From Pseudomonas fluorescens (lineage in GTDB: Bacteria; Pseudomonadota; Gammaproteobacteria; Pseudomonadales; Pseudomonadaceae): a DNA stretch of 64,000 bases. Every line of letters starts with the position of its first letter. The first letter of the stretch is position 1. The notes under the pieces were generated by a model. It had not been told where the DNA came from and did no database searches. It saw nothing but the letters and a program-made list of their open reading frames with translations. Location of the stretch: positions 186,001 through 250,000 of the forward strand of contig NZ_CABVHJ010000005.1 of the NCBI RefSeq assembly GCF_902497745.1, written 5' to 3'. A program made the position numbers and the translations under genes. Below are positions 1-11,105 of the stretch, one piece after another.

Positions 1-698
<698 letters not shown>

Positions 699-740
699 GT
701 ACGATCTGCAAAGGATTACAGACATGGATGAGTGTGCGCA

Positions 741-769
741 GTGACAGGCGCCCCCAATCACAGGATAAT
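741..769 (+). promoter_or_regulatory. lptFG promoter
   Basis: GTGACA (741-746) and GATAAT (764-769) are separated by 17 bp, a good sigma-70 match, about 84 bp upstream of the lptF start and just outside the inverted-repeat element. Confidence 0.55.
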
Positions 770-852
770 GCCGCATCTTTTTTCGACGGCTCTGCGTTGC
801 GGGCCGGTCGATGTGTTTGCTTGTTTGGCCGCCTTAGCCTGACAACCCTGGA

Positions 853-1983
853 GTGTCTGGTTTGATCGTCTTCCGTTATCTGTCCCGCGAAGTCCTGCTG
901 ACCCTCAGCGCCGTGAGTGCCGTGCTGCTGGTCATCATCATGAGCGGTCGCTTCATCAAATATCTTGCTCAGGCCGCTGCCGGCCAGCTCGATCCGGGCT
1001 CGCTGTTCCTGATCATGGGCTATCGTCTGCCGGGGTTCCTGCAACTGATTCTGCCGCTGGGCCTGTTCCTCGGGATCCTGCTGGCGTACGGTCGCCTGTA
1101 TCTTGAAAGCGAAATGACCGTGCTGTCGGCCACCGGCATGAGCCAGCAGAAGCTGTTTCGCATGACCCTGTTCCCGGCGACCCTGGTCGCACTGGTCGTG
1201 GCATGGCTGAGCCTGGGTCTGGCCCCGCAAGGCGCCAACCAGTTTCAGTTGCTGCTGAACAAGCAGGACGCGCTGACTGAATTCGATACCCTTGAACCGG
1301 GGCGTTTCCAGGCCTTGCGTGATGGCACTCGGGTGACATACACCGAGACCCTGAGCGACGATCGCGTCAATCTGGGTAGCGTATTCATTTCGCAGAAGAA
1401 CCTCGGTGCCGATCAAAAGGATCGCGGGATTTCCGTGCTGGTGGCCGAAAGCGGTCGCCAGGAAGTGCGCCCCGACGGCAATCGCTATCTGATCCTCGAT
1501 AACGGCTACCGCTACGACGGCAGCCCGGGTCAGGCCGATTACCGTGCCATTCACTACGAAACCTACGGTGTGTTGCTGCCCAAACCGGACGTCAGCGAAG
1601 AAGTCACCGACCGTGACGCCATGCCGACCTCGTCTCTGCTGGGCAGCGATGACATCCGCTCCAAAACCGAACTGCAATGGCGTTTGTCCCTGCCGTTGCT
1701 GGTGTTTATCGTGACCCTGATGGCGGTGCCGCTGTCGCGAGTCAATCCGCGCCAAGGGCGTTTCCTCAAGCTGCTGCCGGCGATTCTTCTTTATATGGCT
1801 TACCTGACCATCCTGATTGCCGCGCGCGGCGCCCTCGAGAAGGGCAAGATCCCGCCGGCCCTTGGTCTGTGGTGGGTGCATGCGATCTTCTTGTTCATCG
1901 GCCTTGGCCTGCTCTATTGGGAGCCGCTACGCCTGAAGATGGCCAGCCGTCGCTCCGCAGCGCTGGAGGTGGCCCGTGGTTAA
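853..1983 (+). CDS. lptF: LPS export ABC transporter permease LptF
   Basis: A 376-residue inner-membrane permease of the YjgP/YjgQ family. The N-terminus (GLIVFRYLSREVLLTLSAV) begins the first membrane helix; three helices lie in the first 120 residues, then a periplasmic beta-jellyroll of about 170 residues, then three C-terminal helices (LSLPLLVFIVTLMAVPLSRV onward). LptF pairs with LptG and the LptB ATPase to extract lipopolysaccharide from the inner membrane and pass it to LptC and the LptA bridge. Translation starts at a GTG preceded by GGA. The stop overlaps the start of lptG by 8 bp, indicating coupling. Length and topology are normal for the family. Confidence 0.95.
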   Translation: MSGLIVFRYLSREVLLTLSAVSAVLLVIIMSGRFIKYLAQAAAGQLDPGSLFLIMGYRLPGFLQLILPLGLFLGILLAYGRLYLESEMTVLSATGMSQQKLFRMTLFPATLVALVVAWLSLGLAPQGANQFQLLLNKQDALTEFDTLEPGRFQALRDGTRVTYTETLSDDRVNLGSVFISQKNLGADQKDRGISVLVAESGRQEVRPDGNRYLILDNGYRYDGSPGQADYRAIHYETYGVLLPKPDVSEEVTDRDAMPTSSLLGSDDIRSKTELQWRLSLPLLVFIVTLMAVPLSRVNPRQGRFLKLLPAILLYMAYLTILIAARGALEKGKIPPALGLWWVHAIFLFIGLGLLYWEPLRLKMASRRSAALEVARG

Positions 1984-3037
1984 ACTCGACCGCTACATCG
2001 GCAGCAGCGTGTTCATGGCGATCATCGCCGTGCTCGCAATCATCCTTGGTCTGGCAACGCTTTTCGCATTCATCGATGAGATGGGTGATGTCAGCGACAC
2101 CTACACCCTCGTTGATGTCCTCAGCTTCGTGCTGCTGACTGCGCCACGCCGTCTCTATGAAATGTTGCCGATGGCCGCGTTGATCGGTTGCCTGATCGGC
2201 CTCGGCAGTCTGGCCAGCAGCAGTGAGCTGACCGTCATGCGCGCCGCTGGCGTGTCCATCGGCCGGATCGTCTGGGCGGTGATGAAGCCAATGCTGGTGC
2301 TGATGCTGGCTGGCGTGCTGATCGGCGAATACGTTGCTCCGGCGACCGAAAGCATGGCGCAGGCCAACCGTTCGCTGGCGCAAGGCAGCGGCGACGCGCA
2401 AAGCGCCAAGCACGGTATGTGGCACCGTCAGGGTGAGGAGTTCATCCACATCAACGCCGTGCAACCGAACGGTCTGTTGTATGGCGTGACTCGCTATCAC
2501 TTCGACAAGGAGCGCCATCTGCTGAGTTCAAGCTTCGCCAAGAAGGCCGAGTTTGACGGCACCAAGTGGCAGCTCACCGACGTTGCCACCACGCTGTTCC
2601 ATGAGCGCAGCACTGAAGTCGTCAATGCCCCGAGCGAGCAATGGGATGTGGCGTTGAGCCCGCAACTGCTCAGCACCGTGGTCATGGCCCCTGAATCGCT
2701 GTCGATCAGCGGTCTGTGGGGTTACATCCACTATCTGTCCGAGCAAGGCCTGAGCAACGGTCGTTACTGGCTGGCATTTTGGGTCAAGGTGTTGCAGCCG
2801 CTGGTGACCGCTGCACTGGTGCTGATGGCGATTTCCTTCATCTTCGGCCCGCTACGCTCGGTGACCCTCGGCCAGCGCGTGTTTACCGGCGTGCTGGTGG
2901 GCTTCACCTTCCGTATCGTTCAGGATTTGCTTGGCCCGTCGAGCCTGGTGTTCGGTTTCTCGCCGCTGTTCGCGGTGCTGGTGCCGGCCGGTGTCTGTGC
3001 ACTGGCAGGTGTCTGGCTGCTGCGAAGAGCCGGTTGA
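1976..3037 (+). CDS. lptG: LPS export ABC transporter permease LptG
   Basis: A 353-residue partner of LptF with the same plan: N-terminal helices (MVKLDRYIGSSVFMAIIAVL), a periplasmic domain around residues 120-260 and C-terminal helices (LVTAALVLMAISFIFGPL). The motif DRYIGSSV is typical of LptG. It starts at a GTG inside the end of lptF, so the two permeases are translationally coupled. The protein forms the LptB2FG exporter that energises LPS transport. A rho-independent terminator follows 33 bp after the stop, so lptFG is a two-gene unit. Confidence 0.95.
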   Translation: MVKLDRYIGSSVFMAIIAVLAIILGLATLFAFIDEMGDVSDTYTLVDVLSFVLLTAPRRLYEMLPMAALIGCLIGLGSLASSSELTVMRAAGVSIGRIVWAVMKPMLVLMLAGVLIGEYVAPATESMAQANRSLAQGSGDAQSAKHGMWHRQGEEFIHINAVQPNGLLYGVTRYHFDKERHLLSSSFAKKAEFDGTKWQLTDVATTLFHERSTEVVNAPSEQWDVALSPQLLSTVVMAPESLSISGLWGYIHYLSEQGLSNGRYWLAFWVKVLQPLVTAALVLMAISFIFGPLRSVTLGQRVFTGVLVGFTFRIVQDLLGPSSLVFGFSPLFAVLVPAGVCALAGVWLLRRAG

Positions 3038-3070
3038 TGACAGGCGATTGACCTGTGCTTTAAACCTCGA

Positions 3071-3103
3071 AAACGCCTCGGTCGACAGATCGGGGCGTTT
3101 TTG
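3071..3103 (+). terminator. Rho-independent terminator after lptG
   Basis: AAACGCC pairs with GGCGTTT around a GC-rich loop and is followed by T residues. It separates lptFG from lepA. Confidence 0.75.
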
Positions 3104-3128
3104 CATGCAATCCGGGTGACAGGCGAAC

Positions 3129-3158
3129 GTGACGCTTGCGCCGTGTATCAGGTACAAT
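3129..3158 (+). promoter_or_regulatory. Possible lepA promoter
   Basis: GTGACG (3129-3134) and TACAAT (3153-3158) with an 18-bp spacer, 52 bp upstream of the lepA GTG. Assigned by eye. Confidence 0.45.
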
Positions 3159-3210
3159 TCCCGGCTATTTTTCGGCGGGCTATGCCTGCAGCCTTTTTGA
3201 GTGTTGATCC

Positions 3211-5010
3211 GTGAGTGATTTGAGTCATATCCGCAATTTCTCCATCATCGCCCACATTGACCATGGCAAGTCGACGCTGGCCGATCGCTTCATCCAGATG
3301 TGCGGCGGCCTGGCCGAGCGTGAAATGGAGGCCCAGGTACTGGATTCCATGGATCTGGAGCGTGAACGCGGGATCACCATCAAGGCCCACAGCGTCACCC
3401 TTTATTACACGGCCAAAGATGGCATCAAGTACCAGCTGAACTTCATTGACACCCCGGGCCACGTCGACTTCACCTATGAAGTCAGCCGTTCCCTGGCCGC
3501 GTGTGAAGGTGCACTGCTGGTGGTCGACGCCGGTCAAGGCGTTGAAGCCCAGTCCGTGGCCAACTGCTACACCGCCATCGAGCAAGGCCTCGAGGTCATG
3601 CCGGTGCTGAACAAGATCGACCTGCCGCAGGCTGATCCTGATCGCGTCAAAGACGAAATCGAGAAGATCATCGGCATCGACGCCACCGACGCCGTCACCT
3701 GCAGCGCCAAGACCGGCCTGGGTGTCGACGAAGTGCTCGAGCGTCTGGTGCACACCATTCCTGCGCCGACCGGCAACATCGAAGATCCGCTGCAAGCGTT
3801 GATCATCGACTCCTGGTTCGACAACTACCTGGGCGTTGTCTCCCTGGTGCGTGTACGTCATGGCCGCGTGAAGAAGGGCGACAAGATCCTCGTCAAGTCC
3901 ACCGGCAAGATCCATCTGGTCGACAGCGTTGGTGTATTCAACCCGAAACACACCGCCACGTCTGACCTCAAGGCCGGCGAAGTGGGCTTCATCATCGCCA
4001 GCATCAAGGACATTCACGGTGCACCGGTCGGTGACACCCTGACCCTGAGCTCGACCCCGGACGTTGAAGTGCTGCCCGGCTTCAAACGCATCCAGCCACA
4101 GGTTTACGCCGGTCTGTTCCCGGTCAGCTCCGACGACTTCGAGGATTTCCGCGAAGCGCTGCAGAAGCTGACCCTCAACGACTCGTCGCTGCAGTACACC
4201 CCGGAAAGCTCCGACGCACTGGGCTTCGGCTTCCGTTGCGGCTTCCTTGGCATGCTGCACATGGAGATCATTCAGGAGCGTCTCGAGCGCGAGTACGATC
4301 TGGACCTGATCACCACGGCGCCAACGGTAATTTTCGAGCTGGTGCTGAAAACCGGTGAAACGATTTACGTCGACAACCCATCCAAGCTACCGGATGTGTC
4401 GTCGATCGAAGACATGCGCGAGCCGATCGTGCGCGCCAATATTCTGGTGCCGCAGGAACACCTGGGCAACGTTATCACCCTGTGCATCGAGAAGCGCGGC
4501 GTTCAAGTCGACATGCTGTTCCTCGGCAATCAGGTGCAAGTCACTTACGACCTGCCGATGAACGAAGTGGTGCTGGACTTCTTCGACCGTCTCAAATCCA
4601 CCAGTCGCGGCTATGCTTCGCTGGATTACCATTTCGACCGTTACCAATCGGCTAATCTGGTGAAACTGGACGTGTTGATCAACGGCGACAAGGTCGATGC
4701 CCTCGCATTGATCGTGCACCGTGACAACTCGCACTACAAAGGTCGCCAGTTGACCGAGAAGATGAAAGAACTGATTCCTCGTCAGATGTTCGACGTGGCG
4801 ATTCAAGCTGCCATTGGTGGTCAGATCGTTGCCCGGACAACCGTCAAGGCACTCAGAAAGAACGTATTGGCCAAATGCTACGGTGGTGACGTCAGCCGTA
4901 AGAAGAAACTGCTCGAGAAGCAAAAGGCCGGTAAGAAACGCATGAAGCAGGTCGGCAACGTGGAAATTCCACAAGAAGCCTTCCTTGCCGTGCTCAGGTT
5001 GGATAGTTAG
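3211..5010 (+). CDS. lepA: Elongation factor 4 (LepA), ribosome back-translocase GTPase
   Basis: A 599-residue translational GTPase. The G1 loop is [14 protein letters not shown] near the N-terminus, G3 is DTPGHVDF, G4 is NKIDLPQA and G5 is SAKTG. Domains II, III and V and the LepA-specific basic C-terminal domain ([21 protein letters not shown]) follow. LepA acts on ribosomes, promoting back-translocation or initiation under stress such as high Mg2+ or low temperature. The start is GTG ([10 protein letters not shown]). The gap to lepB is 5 bp, the standard lepA-lepB operon. Confidence 0.98.
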   Translation: MSDLSHIRNFSIIAHIDHGKSTLADRFIQMCGGLAEREMEAQVLDSMDLERERGITIKAHSVTLYYTAKDGIKYQLNFIDTPGHVDFTYEVSRSLAACEGALLVVDAGQGVEAQSVANCYTAIEQGLEVMPVLNKIDLPQADPDRVKDEIEKIIGIDATDAVTCSAKTGLGVDEVLERLVHTIPAPTGNIEDPLQALIIDSWFDNYLGVVSLVRVRHGRVKKGDKILVKSTGKIHLVDSVGVFNPKHTATSDLKAGEVGFIIASIKDIHGAPVGDTLTLSSTPDVEVLPGFKRIQPQVYAGLFPVSSDDFEDFREALQKLTLNDSSLQYTPESSDALGFGFRCGFLGMLHMEIIQERLEREYDLDLITTAPTVIFELVLKTGETIYVDNPSKLPDVSSIEDMREPIVRANILVPQEHLGNVITLCIEKRGVQVDMLFLGNQVQVTYDLPMNEVVLDFFDRLKSTSRGYASLDYHFDRYQSANLVKLDVLINGDKVDALALIVHRDNSHYKGRQLTEKMKELIPRQMFDVAIQAAIGGQIVARTTVKALRKNVLAKCYGGDVSRKKKLLEKQKAGKKRMKQVGNVEIPQEAFLAVLRLDS

Positions 5011-5015
5011 GTCCT

Positions 5016-5870
5016 ATGTCACTAAATTTCCCGCTGTTGCTGGTTATCGCCGTGTTCGTCTGCGGCCTGTTGGCGTTGCTTGATCTGTTGATCCTGGCAC
5101 CGCGTCGGCGCGCTGCCATTGCCTCCTATCAAGGCAGTGTCAGCCAGCCAGATGTCGTGGTGGTCGAGAAGCTGAACAAAGAGCCGCTGCTGGTTGAATA
5201 CGGCAAGTCGTTCTTCCCGGTGTTGTTCATCGTGCTGGTGCTGCGTTCGTTCCTCGTGGAGCCGTTCCAGATCCCGTCGGGCTCGATGAAGCCGACCCTG
5301 GACGTCGGCGACTTCATTCTGGTGAACAAGTTTTCTTACGGGATCCGCCTGCCGGTGATCGACAAGAAAATCATCGAAGTCGGTGACCCTCAGCGTGGCG
5401 ATGTGATGGTGTTCCGCTATCCGAGCGATCCGAACGTCAACTACATCAAGCGTGTAGTCGGTCTGCCGGGTGACACGGTGCGTTACACCGCCGACAAGCG
5501 TCTGTTCGTCAATGGCGAGTCGATTGCCGAGCAGATGGTCGGCGCCGAGCCGGGCACACTGGGCAGCGCCGAACTGTACAAAGAGAAGCTGGGCGCCGCC
5601 GAGCATCTGATCCGTAAGGAAATGAGCCGCTACCGCGCCACGCCGGACCGCTCGTGGACAGTGCCTGCCGGGCACTACTTCATGATGGGCGACAACCGCG
5701 ACAACTCGAACGACAGTCGCTATTGGGATGATCCGAACATTCCCAAGGATCTGCTGGGCATGGTTCCCGACCAGAATATCGTCGGCAAGGCCTTCGCGGT
5801 CTGGATGAGCTGGCCGGAACCGAAACTCAGTCACCTGCCGAATTTCTCGCGGGTTGGCCTGATCAAGTAA
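5016..5870 (+). CDS. lepB: Signal peptidase I
   Basis: A 284-residue type I signal peptidase. Two N-terminal membrane helices (around residues 5-25 and 65-82) are followed by the periplasmic catalytic domain. The nucleophile Ser is in PSGSMKPTL, the general base Lys in YIKRVVGLPGD, and the box E motif GDNRDNSNDSRYW is intact. It cleaves Sec and Tat signal peptides at the outer face of the inner membrane. It lies 5 bp after lepA. Downstream, 169 bp separate it from rnc, where most Pseudomonas carry another small gene (see findings). Confidence 0.97.
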   Translation: MSLNFPLLLVIAVFVCGLLALLDLLILAPRRRAAIASYQGSVSQPDVVVVEKLNKEPLLVEYGKSFFPVLFIVLVLRSFLVEPFQIPSGSMKPTLDVGDFILVNKFSYGIRLPVIDKKIIEVGDPQRGDVMVFRYPSDPNVNYIKRVVGLPGDTVRYTADKRLFVNGESIAEQMVGAEPGTLGSAELYKEKLGAAEHLIRKEMSRYRATPDRSWTVPAGHYFMMGDNRDNSNDSRYWDDPNIPKDLLGMVPDQNIVGKAFAVWMSWPEPKLSHLPNFSRVGLIK

Positions 5871-5878
5871 TCACACAC

Positions 5879-5899
5879 GGCGCTGTTGACCACAGCGCC
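5879..5899. other. Stem-loop after lepB
   Basis: A perfect 8-bp stem, GGCGCTGT/ACAGCGCC, with a 5-nt loop starts 8 bp after the lepB stop. There is no T tract, so it may be a processing or stability hairpin rather than a true terminator. Confidence 0.5.
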
Positions 5900-5955
5900 G
5901 AATGCATTTCTGGAGCCGGCACAATCGGCTTCGCAATCGCCAGGATTTAATTTTT

Positions 5956-6042
5956 GAACACAGCGTTAATTGTCCCAGGCCTGCGCCGCATCCCGGCGAT
6001 GGCAGTGGAATCCAGCCACGAACTCAGCGTGGGTAAACCGTG
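5956..6042 (+). pseudogene. Short 28-codon frame before rnc, possible remnant of a DUF4845 gene
   Basis: A frame beginning at a TTG and ending [12 protein letters not shown] overlaps the GTG start of rnc by its TGA. In other Pseudomonas a DUF4845 membrane protein of about 120 residues occupies this slot and, as far as I recall, ends in a similar (H/K)EFSV-type tail. The rest of that gene is absent here. I infer a deletion remnant; a short coupling peptide or chance are alternatives. Confidence 0.3.
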
Positions 6043-6729
6043 AGCGTTTCTCTAAGCCGTCTCGAGCGTCAGCTCGGTTACACCTTCAAGGATCAGGAGC
6101 TGATGCTGCTGGCCCTAACGCACCGCAGTTTTGCCGGGCGCAACAACGAACGCCTGGAATTCCTCGGCGATGCCATCCTCAATTTCGTTGCCGGCGAGGC
6201 GCTGTTCGACCGCTTCCCGCTGGCCCGCGAAGGCCAGTTGTCGCGTTTGCGCGCACGCCTGGTAAAAGGTGAGACGCTGGCCGTACTGGCGCGTGGTTTT
6301 GACCTTGGCGATTACCTGCGACTGGGTTCCGGTGAACTGAAGAGCGGTGGTTTTCGTCGCGAATCGATTCTGGCCGACGCCCTCGAAGCGTTGATCGGTG
6401 CGATCTATCTCGATGCCGGCATGGACATGGCGCGTGAGCGCGTACTGGCCTGGCTTGCCGGTGAGTTCGAAGGCCTGACGCTGGTCGACACCAACAAGGA
6501 TCCGAAAACCCGCCTGCAGGAACACCTGCAATCGCGCGGTTGCGATCTGCCACGCTATGAAGTGGTGGATATCCAGGGCGAGCCGCACTGCCGAACCTTC
6601 TTCGTCGAGTGCGAAGTTGTCTTACTGAATGAAAAAAGCCGAGGTCAGGGTGTGAGCCGTCGTATTGCCGAACAGGTAGCGGCCGCTGCAGCACTGATTG
6701 CCCTGGGCGTGGAGAATGGCAATGACTGA
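6040..6729 (+). CDS. rnc: Ribonuclease III
   Basis: A 229-residue double-strand-specific endoribonuclease. The signature [14 protein letters not shown] contains the catalytic acidic residues; the second acidic cluster is in [17 protein letters not shown] dsRNA-binding domain occupies about residues 155-225 ([11 protein letters not shown]... [18 protein letters not shown]). It processes rRNA precursors and many mRNAs. The start is GTG, overlapping a TGA of a short upstream frame, and the end overlaps era by 8 bp, so rnc-era are coupled as in E. coli. Confidence 0.97.
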   Translation: MSVSLSRLERQLGYTFKDQELMLLALTHRSFAGRNNERLEFLGDAILNFVAGEALFDRFPLAREGQLSRLRARLVKGETLAVLARGFDLGDYLRLGSGELKSGGFRRESILADALEALIGAIYLDAGMDMARERVLAWLAGEFEGLTLVDTNKDPKTRLQEHLQSRGCDLPRYEVVDIQGEPHCRTFFVECEVVLLNEKSRGQGVSRRIAEQVAAAAALIALGVENGND

Positions 6730-7624
6730 TACAAACGCAACTCGCTGTGGCTATGTTGCCATCGTCGGCCGTCCCAACGTCGGTAAGTCGACGCTGCTGA
6801 ATCACATCCTCGGCCAGAAACTCGCGATCACTTCGCGTAAGCCGCAGACCACTCGCCACAACATGCTCGGGATCAAAACCGAAGGTGACGTGCAGGCGAT
6901 CTATGTCGACACCCCCGGCATGCACAAGGGTGGCGAAAAGGCCCTGAACCGTTACATGAACAAGACCGCTTCGGCGGCGTTGAAAGACGTCGATGTGGTG
7001 ATTTTCGTCGTTGACCGCACCAAGTGGACAGACGAAGACCAGATGGTCCTGGAGCGCGTGCAGTACGTGACCGGCCCGCTGATCGTCGCGCTGAACAAGA
7101 CCGACCGCATCGAAGATAAAGCCGAGCTGATGCCGCACCTCAGCTGGTTGCAGGAACAACTGCCGAACGCGCAGATCATTCCGATTTCCGCGCAGCACGG
7201 GCACAACCTCGAAGCGCTGGAAAAAGTGATTGCCGATCATCTGCCGGAGAACGATCACTTCTTCCCGGAAGACCAGATCACCGACCGCAGCAGCCGCTTC
7301 CTCGCCGCTGAACTGGTGCGCGAGAAAATCATGCGCCAGATGGGCGCCGAGCTGCCGTACCAGATCACCGTCGAAATCGAAGAGTTCAAGCAGCAGGGCA
7401 AGACCCTGCACATTCATGCTTTGATCCTCGTTGAACGTGACGGCCAGAAGAAGATCATCATTGGCGACAAGGGCGAGCGCATCAAACGCATCGGCACCGA
7501 AGCGCGCAAGGACATGGAGCTGCTGTTCGACTCCAAGATCATGCTCAACCTGTGGGTCAAGGTGAAGGGCGGCTGGTCCGACGATGAGCGTGCGCTGCGT
7601 TCGCTGGGTTACGGCGACCTGTAA
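6722..7624 (+). CDS. era: GTPase Era, 30S assembly factor
   Basis: A 300-residue Ras-like GTPase with a C-terminal KH domain. Motifs: G1 GRPNVGKS, G3 [10 protein letters not shown]4 NKTD, and the KH segment [20 protein letters not shown]. Era binds the 3' end of 16S rRNA and monitors 30S maturation. I chose the ATG at 6722 ([16 protein letters not shown]), 7 nt after GGAG; upstream in-frame starts at 6698 and 6716 lack a well-placed SD. It overlaps the end of rnc by 8 bp. Confidence 0.97.
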   Translation: MTDTNATRCGYVAIVGRPNVGKSTLLNHILGQKLAITSRKPQTTRHNMLGIKTEGDVQAIYVDTPGMHKGGEKALNRYMNKTASAALKDVDVVIFVVDRTKWTDEDQMVLERVQYVTGPLIVALNKTDRIEDKAELMPHLSWLQEQLPNAQIIPISAQHGHNLEALEKVIADHLPENDHFFPEDQITDRSSRFLAAELVREKIMRQMGAELPYQITVEIEEFKQQGKTLHIHALILVERDGQKKIIIGDKGERIKRIGTEARKDMELLFDSKIMLNLWVKVKGGWSDDERALRSLGYGDL

Positions 7625-7652
7625 ATACGCGGTTGTCGCAACACCGAAGAAA

Positions 7653-7745
7653 CCTGTGGGAGCGAGCTTGCTCGCGAAGAGGATGTAACATTCAGCATTG
7701 ATGTTGACTGTCACACCGAATTCGCGAGCAAGCTCGCTCCCACAG
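7653..7745. repeat. REPIN (GTGGGAGCGAGC type) between era and recO
   Basis: Two inverted REP units, CCTGTGGGAGCGAGCTTGCT... and its reverse complement, enclose about 40 bp. It is one of several copies of the same palindrome in this window, all intergenic. Confidence 0.9.
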
Positions 7746-7791
7746 TGGTTTTGGGGTGAATATAAAACCGCGCTTTTTCCATGAGAGTTCC

Positions 7792-8481
7792 ATGTCCTCA
7801 AACCCGCCTCCCGCCCAACCTGCCTACGTCCTGCACAGTCGCGCCTACCGCGAAACCAGCGCCTTGGTGGATTTCCTCACGCCGCAAGGTCGGCTGCGGG
7901 CGGTGTTGCGCAGTGCGCGGGGCAAAGCCGGGACATTGGCGCGGCCTTTCGTGTCGCTGGAAGTCGAGTTCCGTGGCAAGGGCGAGCTGAAGAATGTCGG
8001 GCGCATGGAAAGCTCTGGCACCTCTGCGTGGCTCAATGGCGAGGCGCTGTTCAGTGGTCTCTATCTGAATGAGCTGCTGATCCGTCTGCTGCCCGCTGAA
8101 GATCCGCACCCGGGTGTATTCGATCACTACGCCGCGACCTTGCTGGCACTGGCTGAAGGCCGTCCGCTGGAGCCGTTGCTACGTTCGTTCGAATGGCGAC
8201 TGCTGGACGATCTCGGTTACGGTTTCTCGCTGAATACCGATATCCACGGCGAGCCGATTGCCGAGGACGGTCTCTATCGACTGCAAGTGGATGCCGGCCT
8301 GGAGCGCGTCTTCCTGCTGCAACCCGGCCTGTTCAACGGCGTTGAACTACTGGCCATGGCCGAAGCCGACTGGACCGCCCCCGGCGCTCTCTCTGCTGCC
8401 AAGCGCTTGATGCGTCAGGCATTGGCCGTTCACCTGGGCGGTCGTCCCCTCGTCAGTCGCGAACTGTTTCGCAAGCCCTGA
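7792..8481 (+). CDS. recO: DNA repair protein RecO
   Basis: A 229-residue RecO. The N-terminal OB fold contains [20 protein letters not shown] and [12 protein letters not shown]; the C-terminal helical domain includes [16 protein letters not shown]. RecO works with RecR (and RecF) to load RecA on SSB-coated single-stranded DNA in gap repair. The ATG at 7792 ([13 protein letters not shown]) follows GAGAG; an upstream in-frame start at 7756 is unlikely. The zinc-binding cysteines of Gram-positive RecO are absent, normal for gamma-proteobacteria. A REPIN separates it from era. Confidence 0.95.
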   Translation: MSSNPPPAQPAYVLHSRAYRETSALVDFLTPQGRLRAVLRSARGKAGTLARPFVSLEVEFRGKGELKNVGRMESSGTSAWLNGEALFSGLYLNELLIRLLPAEDPHPGVFDHYAATLLALAEGRPLEPLLRSFEWRLLDDLGYGFSLNTDIHGEPIAEDGLYRLQVDAGLERVFLLQPGLFNGVELLAMAEADWTAPGALSAAKRLMRQALAVHLGGRPLVSRELFRKP

Positions 8482-8528
8482 TCACCCCGTATGCTGTGCG
8501 CCGAATCTCTCAATTCAGGAGCGCACTC

Positions 8529-9275
8529 GTGACCACCAGCAATCGCATTCTTCTTGGCGTGAACATCGACCACGTCGCCACCCTGCGTCAGGCCCGTGGC
8601 ACGCGCTACCCGGATCCGGTCAAGGCTGCGCTGGACGCGGAAGAGGCGGGTGCCGACGGCATCACCGTGCACCTGCGCGAAGACCGTCGGCACATTCAGG
8701 AACGCGACGTACTGCTGCTCAAGGATGTGCTGCAAACCCGCATGAACTTCGAAATGGGCGTCACCGAAGAAATGATGGCGTTCGCCGAACGCATCCGTCC
8801 GGCGCACATCTGCCTGGTACCGGAAACCCGTCAGGAACTGACCACCGAAGGCGGTCTGGATGTAGCGGGGCAGGAGGAGCGGATCAAGGCAGCGGTCGAG
8901 CGTCTGTCGAAATTCGGCAGCGAAGTGTCGTTGTTCATCGATGCCGACGAGCGTCAGATTGCCGCGTCGAAGCGCGTCGGTGCGCCGGCCATCGAACTGC
9001 ACACCGGGCGTTATGCCGATGCCGAAACCCCGACTGAAGTGGCTGAAGAGCTAAAACGCGTCGCCGATGGTGTGGCGTTTGGTCTGGCGCAGGGCTTGAT
9101 CGTTAACGCGGGTCACGGCTTGCATTACCACAACGTTGAAGCCGTCGCGGCGATCAAAGGCATCAACGAGCTGAACATCGGCCACGCGCTGGTGGCGCAT
9201 GCGTTGTTCGTCGGCTTCAAGTCTGCCGTATCGGAAATGAAGGCGCTGATTCTGGCGGCCGCTCTCAAGGGCTAA
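8529..9275 (+). CDS. pdxJ: Pyridoxine 5'-phosphate synthase
   Basis: A 248-residue TIM-barrel enzyme that condenses 1-deoxy-D-xylulose 5-phosphate with 3-amino-2-oxopropyl phosphate to give pyridoxine 5'-phosphate. Recognisable elements are [16 protein letters not shown] at the N-terminus, [22 protein letters not shown] and [10 protein letters not shown]. Translation starts at GTG 8529, preceded by AGGAG. It follows recO by 47 bp, as in the conserved rnc-era-recO-pdxJ cluster. A REPIN lies just after the stop. Confidence 0.97.
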   Translation: MTTSNRILLGVNIDHVATLRQARGTRYPDPVKAALDAEEAGADGITVHLREDRRHIQERDVLLLKDVLQTRMNFEMGVTEEMMAFAERIRPAHICLVPETRQELTTEGGLDVAGQEERIKAAVERLSKFGSEVSLFIDADERQIAASKRVGAPAIELHTGRYADAETPTEVAEELKRVADGVAFGLAQGLIVNAGHGLHYHNVEAVAAIKGINELNIGHALVAHALFVGFKSAVSEMKALILAAALKG

Positions 9276-9280
9276 GATCA

Positions 9281-9354
9281 AAAGATCGCAGCCTTCGGCA
9301 GCTCCTACAGGTGTATGCATAACCCTGTAGGAACTGCCGAAGGCTGCGATCTCT
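9281..9354. repeat. REPIN (GATCGCAGCC type) between pdxJ and mltF
   Basis: AAAAGATCGCAGCCTTCGGC with CAGCTCCTACAG, then the inverted copy ending GCGATCT. It lies between convergent genes and may also help terminate transcription. Confidence 0.85.
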
Positions 9355-9359
9355 TGCTT

Positions 9360-10886
<1,527 letters not shown>

Positions 10887-11057
10887 TCACAAAACCAAGC
10901 GAAACCCCGCAGAAACGGGCCTTTACGGCTTTTTGTTACAGTAAAAATAAGCGGCCTCTGAATAGCTGATTTACCTGACTCTGAAGTCGGAAACACAGAT
11001 TGATACTCGAGTGCAACCGTGCGTAGCGTTTCGGGTGATGTTGAGGGCGGTTTAGGC

Positions 11058-11063
11058 TAGAAT
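11058..11063 (+). promoter_or_regulatory. Possible purL -10 box
   Basis: TAGAAT 43 bp upstream of the purL ATG; no convincing -35 at the right spacing. The 285-bp mltF-purL intergenic region holds no other gene. Confidence 0.35.
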
Positions 11064-11105
11064 GCACGGCCTCAAAGCACACCCCTTCCCGAGGCTGTCC
11101 CGAAG

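Noticed and set aside
5970..6272. 100-codon frame over the start of rnc
   Set aside because: Wrong frame of rnc.
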